This document shows positions 40,629 through 43,335 of a stretch of DNA of 43,335 nucleotides, one piece after another. The notes beneath the pieces are model-generated. The model did not search any database. It saw nothing but the letters and a program-made list of their open reading frames with translations, and was not told the origin of the DNA. The translations under genes and the position numbers were made by a program. The stretch covers positions 1 to 43,335 of the forward strand of contig SHYG01000010.1 of assembly GCA_009692925.1 (NCBI GenBank), given 5' to 3'. Source of the stretch: Dehalococcoidia bacterium (GTDB lineage: Bacteria; Chloroflexota; Dehalococcoidia; Lucifugimonadales; UBA3495). Within the stretch, counting starts at the first letter, position 1. Each line of letters begins with the position of its first letter.

Positions 40629-41507
40629 CTATTCTCCCCTTGCGCGTTTGATGGATTCTTGCAGCGTGCGCCGGGTCAACACGCCCACCAAGTGGATGCG
40701 CTGCCGGATGGTGCCCCGCATGTCGGTGATGGGTTTAGCGTCTTCCATGGCTAGGCGCGCCGCCTCTTCGATAGTCGCGTCAGACACCGGCTTGCCTGCC
40801 AGGCTGGCCGCCGCCTTCTGGGCGAACACCGGAATGGGCGCTACAGAGGCCAGGGAGATGCGGGCGGAGACGAAGTTGCGCTTGGTGCGGTCCAGAACTA
40901 CGCTGGCGCCCACTCCCGCCACGGCGATGTCCATCTCGTTGCGGGGAATGAACCGCTGGTAGGTGGCCCCGGAGTTGGCCTGGGGCGCTGGGAAGTGAAT
41001 GGACACCAGCAACTCGCCCGGCTGGAGCACGTTGCGGCCCGGCCCGGTGCAGAACTGCTCCGCGGGTATCTCGCGGGTCTTGCCGCCGGGTCCCGCCACG
41101 GTGCAGACGCCACCCAGCACGATGATGGCCGGGATGGAGTCGCCGCTGGGGGCCGAGTTGCACAGGTTCCCGCCGATGCTGGCCCGGCCCTGAATCTGAA
41201 TGCTGCCGATGAGGGAGGCAGCGTCAATCAGTCCGGGATAGGCGGCGGCTATTTTCTGGTCCTGATAGACGCGGTAGCAGGGCACCGCGGCTCCCAGGGT
41301 TAGCCCCTGCCGGGGACTGTAGGACATCTGGTTTAACTCCGGGACGCTCTTGGCGTCGATGAGGAGTTCGGCGCGGCGGCGTCCGCTCCGGAGCTGGACC
41401 AAGACGTCGGTGCCCCCGGCCAGCATGCGGGCGCGGTCCCCCTTGGCTGCTAGCGCCGCCACAGCGTCGGCGACGGTCTTTGGCGCGATGAATTCAATAG
41501 CTTCCAA
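40629..41507 (-). CDS. coxM: FAD-binding subunit of a molybdenum hydroxylase (CoxM-like)
   Basis: 292 residues of the FAD_binding_5 type. MLAGGTDVLVQLRSG holds the first FAD motif and IQIQGRASIGGNLCNSAPSG the second, with TLGAAVPC between. The C-terminal CO-dehydrogenase flavoprotein domain includes RISLASVAPIPVFAQKAAA. It transfers electrons from the 2Fe-2S subunit to an acceptor. First gene of the coxM-coxS unit; the AGGAGG ribosome site before ATG 41507 is good. Substrate is open, as CoxM-like proteins serve CO, xanthine, nicotinate and other hydroxylases. Confidence 0.92.
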   Translation of the reverse strand: MEAIEFIAPKTVADAVAALAAKGDRARMLAGGTDVLVQLRSGRRRAELLIDAKSVPELNQMSYSPRQGLTLGAAVPCYRVYQDQKIAAAYPGLIDAASLIGSIQIQGRASIGGNLCNSAPSGDSIPAIIVLGGVCTVAGPGGKTREIPAEQFCTGPGRNVLQPGELLVSIHFPAPQANSGATYQRFIPRNEMDIAVAGVGASVVLDRTKRNFVSARISLASVAPIPVFAQKAAASLAGKPVSDATIEEAARLAMEDAKPITDMRGTIRQRIHLVGVLTRRTLQESIKRARGE

Positions 41508-41649
41508 CTACCCACCTCCTTGGAGATAACCGGGCAATTATAGCATTCAAGCAGGCCCTGTGCATCCAGCAGTTTATGAACCCGGAAAATGCCGGCGAAT
41601 TAGCTACGGGAAAATGGTTCAGTTACGTTATAGTCATTCCGGCGCAAGC

Positions 41650-41831
41650 CGCTAAGAGCGCGTCTAGAAAGCGTCCCTTCTCCCCATTACGAAGGGGGAG
41701 ATACAGAGGGGGTCGTCTGCGCCCAGCGCCGTCCCTATGTCGGGAGGCGCCGCGGCGGAAGTCGGGGCACGACCCCCCCTGTAGTCCCCCCTGCGTAATG
41801 GGGGACGGGTCGGCCCGTGCTTCTCCCACTT
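41650..41831. repeat. Palindromic MITE-like element R1, copy 2
   Basis: Second copy of the element at 3827-4040, same orientation, with CCATTACGAAGGGGGAGATA and the complementary TAGTCCCCCCTGCGTAATGG. It carries a 16-bp insertion in the central loop (CCTATGTCGGGAGGCG region). Bases 41508-41649 hold nothing I recognise. Confidence 0.75.
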
Positions 41832-41877
41832 GGAAAGCGGAGGGAATTTTGTCCCAAATGCTGCACAACATCATTAG

Positions 41878-41976
41878 CAGGGTGCTGAAAAAGGGGTCGA
41901 CGGCCCGAAATCGTCCCAATTTTCGTATCTGAGAGTCCGTCCATTTTTCGCAAGATCGGGGTTTTTCAGCAGCCTG
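41878..41976. mobile_element. 99-bp MITE, copy 3 (inverted)
   Basis: Reverse complement of copies 1 and 2, same length, with TTAG on both sides (41874-41877, 41977-41980). That this copy has a different target duplication shows the four bases are target, not element. Confidence 0.9.
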
Positions 41977-42045
41977 TTAGATAAAGATAAGTTTGCCGAT
42001 ATTTGGCCAAGGCTCGGTGGCTATGTGCAGCCCTGCACGCGGGCG

Positions 42046-43335
42046 TCACTCCCCGCCGCTAACTACGGGCGCGCTGGGCTGGGATTTTGGAGCCGGAAGT
42101 GCGGGCCGCCGCGCCAGAGCAAACATAATGGAGCTGATCACAAAGAGGGCGGCGAAGGGTATCAGCACCAGGTCATAGCCGCCGGTGGTGTCCCGCACCT
42201 TGCCCGCATAGATCGGGGATATGAACAGCCCCACGTTGAAGAACACGCTCATCAGTCCCATCAGGCTGGCGAAGCGGGCGCGGCCAAAGTAGTCCGCCAG
42301 CAGAATCCAGTTCACCGTGGAGATTCCTTCAGCTAAAGCCATGCCGGTCACGAAGAGAATCACGGCTAGTGGTCCGTCCAGGATTATGAAGGCCAGCACC
42401 CCCACTGCGCCCAGGTTCATGCCGCCGAACAGCAACAGCCGGGGCGAGAAGCGTCCGCCCGCTATTCCCAAAACGAACCGCAGGGGCACCGAGAGTGCGA
42501 ACATCAGGGTGACATAAAAGGTGGCGGCGCCTGCGTCTATACCCTTCCATTCCATCATAGGAAACAGGTGGATGGTGATGGCGTTGGCTGCGGCCACCCG
42601 GGCAACTACGCCCAGAAGCATGAACCAGAAGGTCTGGGTGCGCAGCGCCTGGCGTACGGTGAAATCTCCTGCAGGCGGGAGAGTTTGGGGTTTCGCCAGC
42701 CCTGATCCGCCGCGCCGGGCGGGCTCCGGGCCATCGGGTTGCAGGCCCATGTCCTCGGGACGGCTGCGCACCACCAGGGATACGGGCACGGTGAGCAAAG
42801 TGATGAAGATGCCCGCGTACAGCAGGGTGCCCCGCCAGCCCAGGTGCTCCACTCCCAGATGCACCAGCGGCACCACCAGGGCGCCCCCGGCGGCAAAGGC
42901 GGTCATGAGGGTGGACATGGCCAGCGCCCGGCGCCGCACGAACCACTGGTTAACCAGGGCCAGCAGGGTTTGGCCCATGCCGGCGGTCTTGCCCGCCGTC
43001 ACCACGCCGACGAATAGTATCACCAGCTCCCAGTAGGTGTCGGCGCGGGATAACAGCATCATGCCGATGCCGGCGATGAGGCCGCCCGCCAGCACCATGG
43101 GCCGGGCGCCGAACTTGTCCGTCAGCCAGCCGACCAGGGGGCCGCCGACGCCGCCTTCGGTGCGGGCCAGGCTGAAGACCAGGGACATGGAGGAGTAGCT
43201 TAACTCTAAGTCTTTGCGGATGGGTTCAAACATCCGCGAGAAGCCGCTGGAGACCAAGCCGTTGCCGAACATCCCCATCACGGATGAGGCTAAAACGACC
43301 CACCAGCCATAAAAGGGCCGACCACGGGGCTGTCC
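42046..43335 (-). CDS. MFS transporter, 5' partial
   Basis: Paralogue of the carrier at 31936-33255. The frame stays open through the right edge, adding RGRPFYGWWVVLASS before the first in-window GTG, so the true start lies outside. FSLARTEGGVGGPLVGWLTD, NQWFVRRRALAMSTLM and VRSRPEDMGLQPDGPEPARR match the oxalate/formate or monocarboxylate branch. About 12 membrane segments. Its neighbour coxM-coxS is separated by two repeat elements, so a shared operon is unlikely. Confidence 0.85.
   Translation of the reverse strand, partial: GQPRGRPFYGWWVVLASSVMGMFGNGLVSSGFSRMFEPIRKDLELSYSSMSLVFSLARTEGGVGGPLVGWLTDKFGARPMVLAGGLIAGIGMMLLSRADTYWELVILFVGVVTAGKTAGMGQTLLALVNQWFVRRRALAMSTLMTAFAAGGALVVPLVHLGVEHLGWRGTLLYAGIFITLLTVPVSLVVRSRPEDMGLQPDGPEPARRGGSGLAKPQTLPPAGDFTVRQALRTQTFWFMLLGVVARVAAANAITIHLFPMMEWKGIDAGAATFYVTLMFALSVPLRFVLGIAGGRFSPRLLLFGGMNLGAVGVLAFIILDGPLAVILFVTGMALAEGISTVNWILLADYFGRARFASLMGLMSVFFNVGLFISPIYAGKVRDTTGGYDLVLIPFAALFVISSIMFALARRPALPAPKSQPSAPVVSGGE

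Noticed and set aside
39430-41953. Short frames with a shared DGLSDTKIGTISGRRPLFQ peptide
   Set aside because: The peptide is the translation of the 99-bp MITE in two copies; it has no start region or family and is not a gene.

Overview
The window is high-GC, gene-dense bacterial DNA with many short overlaps between genes and GTG or TTG starts. I see no rRNA, tRNA or CRISPR. The gene set is a UbiA/UbiX/UbiD/UbiE quinone cluster, an F420 gene (cofE), split hydantoinase HyuA/HyuB subunits, two dienelactone hydrolases, molybdate transport plus CoxM/CoxS-type subunits, and two FYGWWVV-type MFS carriers. It best fits a Chloroflexota bacterium of the Dehalococcoidia/SAR202 kind. That placement is inference from gene content; no marker gene was searched.

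Layout. 1-2.5 kb: sua5 (partial)-purE-purK with a strong terminator. 2.5-4 kb: an IS110-type transposase with a candidate guide (bridge) RNA leader, then a palindromic repeat. 4-7.7 kb (minus): a dead dienelactone hydrolase and modABC. 7.8-8.6 kb: two small convergent genes around a 44-bp perfect palindrome. 8.8-14 kb (minus): hyuA-DUF2283-PIG-L-hyuB, with a GxxExxY cassette bounded by 30-bp inverted repeats before hyuB. 14.2-15.3 kb: dnaN. 15.4-23.7 kb (minus): ubiD-pentapeptide membrane protein-ubiA-ubiX-ubiE, then a frameshifted DUF3800 gene, prfA and prmC. 24-25.7 kb: a zinc-ribbon protein and an atypical stretch with gene remnants. 25.7-33.3 kb (minus): a thioredoxin-NHL protein with an in-frame UGA, two tandem paralogues, a dienelactone hydrolase, a class III aminotransferase, an SPFH protein with an amber codon and an MFS carrier. 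33.4-39.4 kb: dinB, a MazEF-like pair, cofE, a cobalamin adenosyltransferase, hisH-hisA, GNAT and Nudix. 39.6-43.3 kb (minus): a MoaD-like protein, coxS-coxM and a second MFS carrier.

The most notable item is the thioredoxin-NHL gene. Its UGA sits exactly on the first cysteine of the redox CxxC, and a hairpin of bacterial SECIS type lies at the right distance, so it may be a selenoprotein. The window is also rich in small repeats: three copies of a 99-bp element with perfect 4-bp target duplications (one inside another repeat), six heptad-based hairpins hugging stop codons, and two copies of a roughly 200-bp palindromic element. Five genes carry single lesions (three in-frame TAG codons, two frameshifts). 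This means either real decay or assembly error, and it should be settled before function is assigned.
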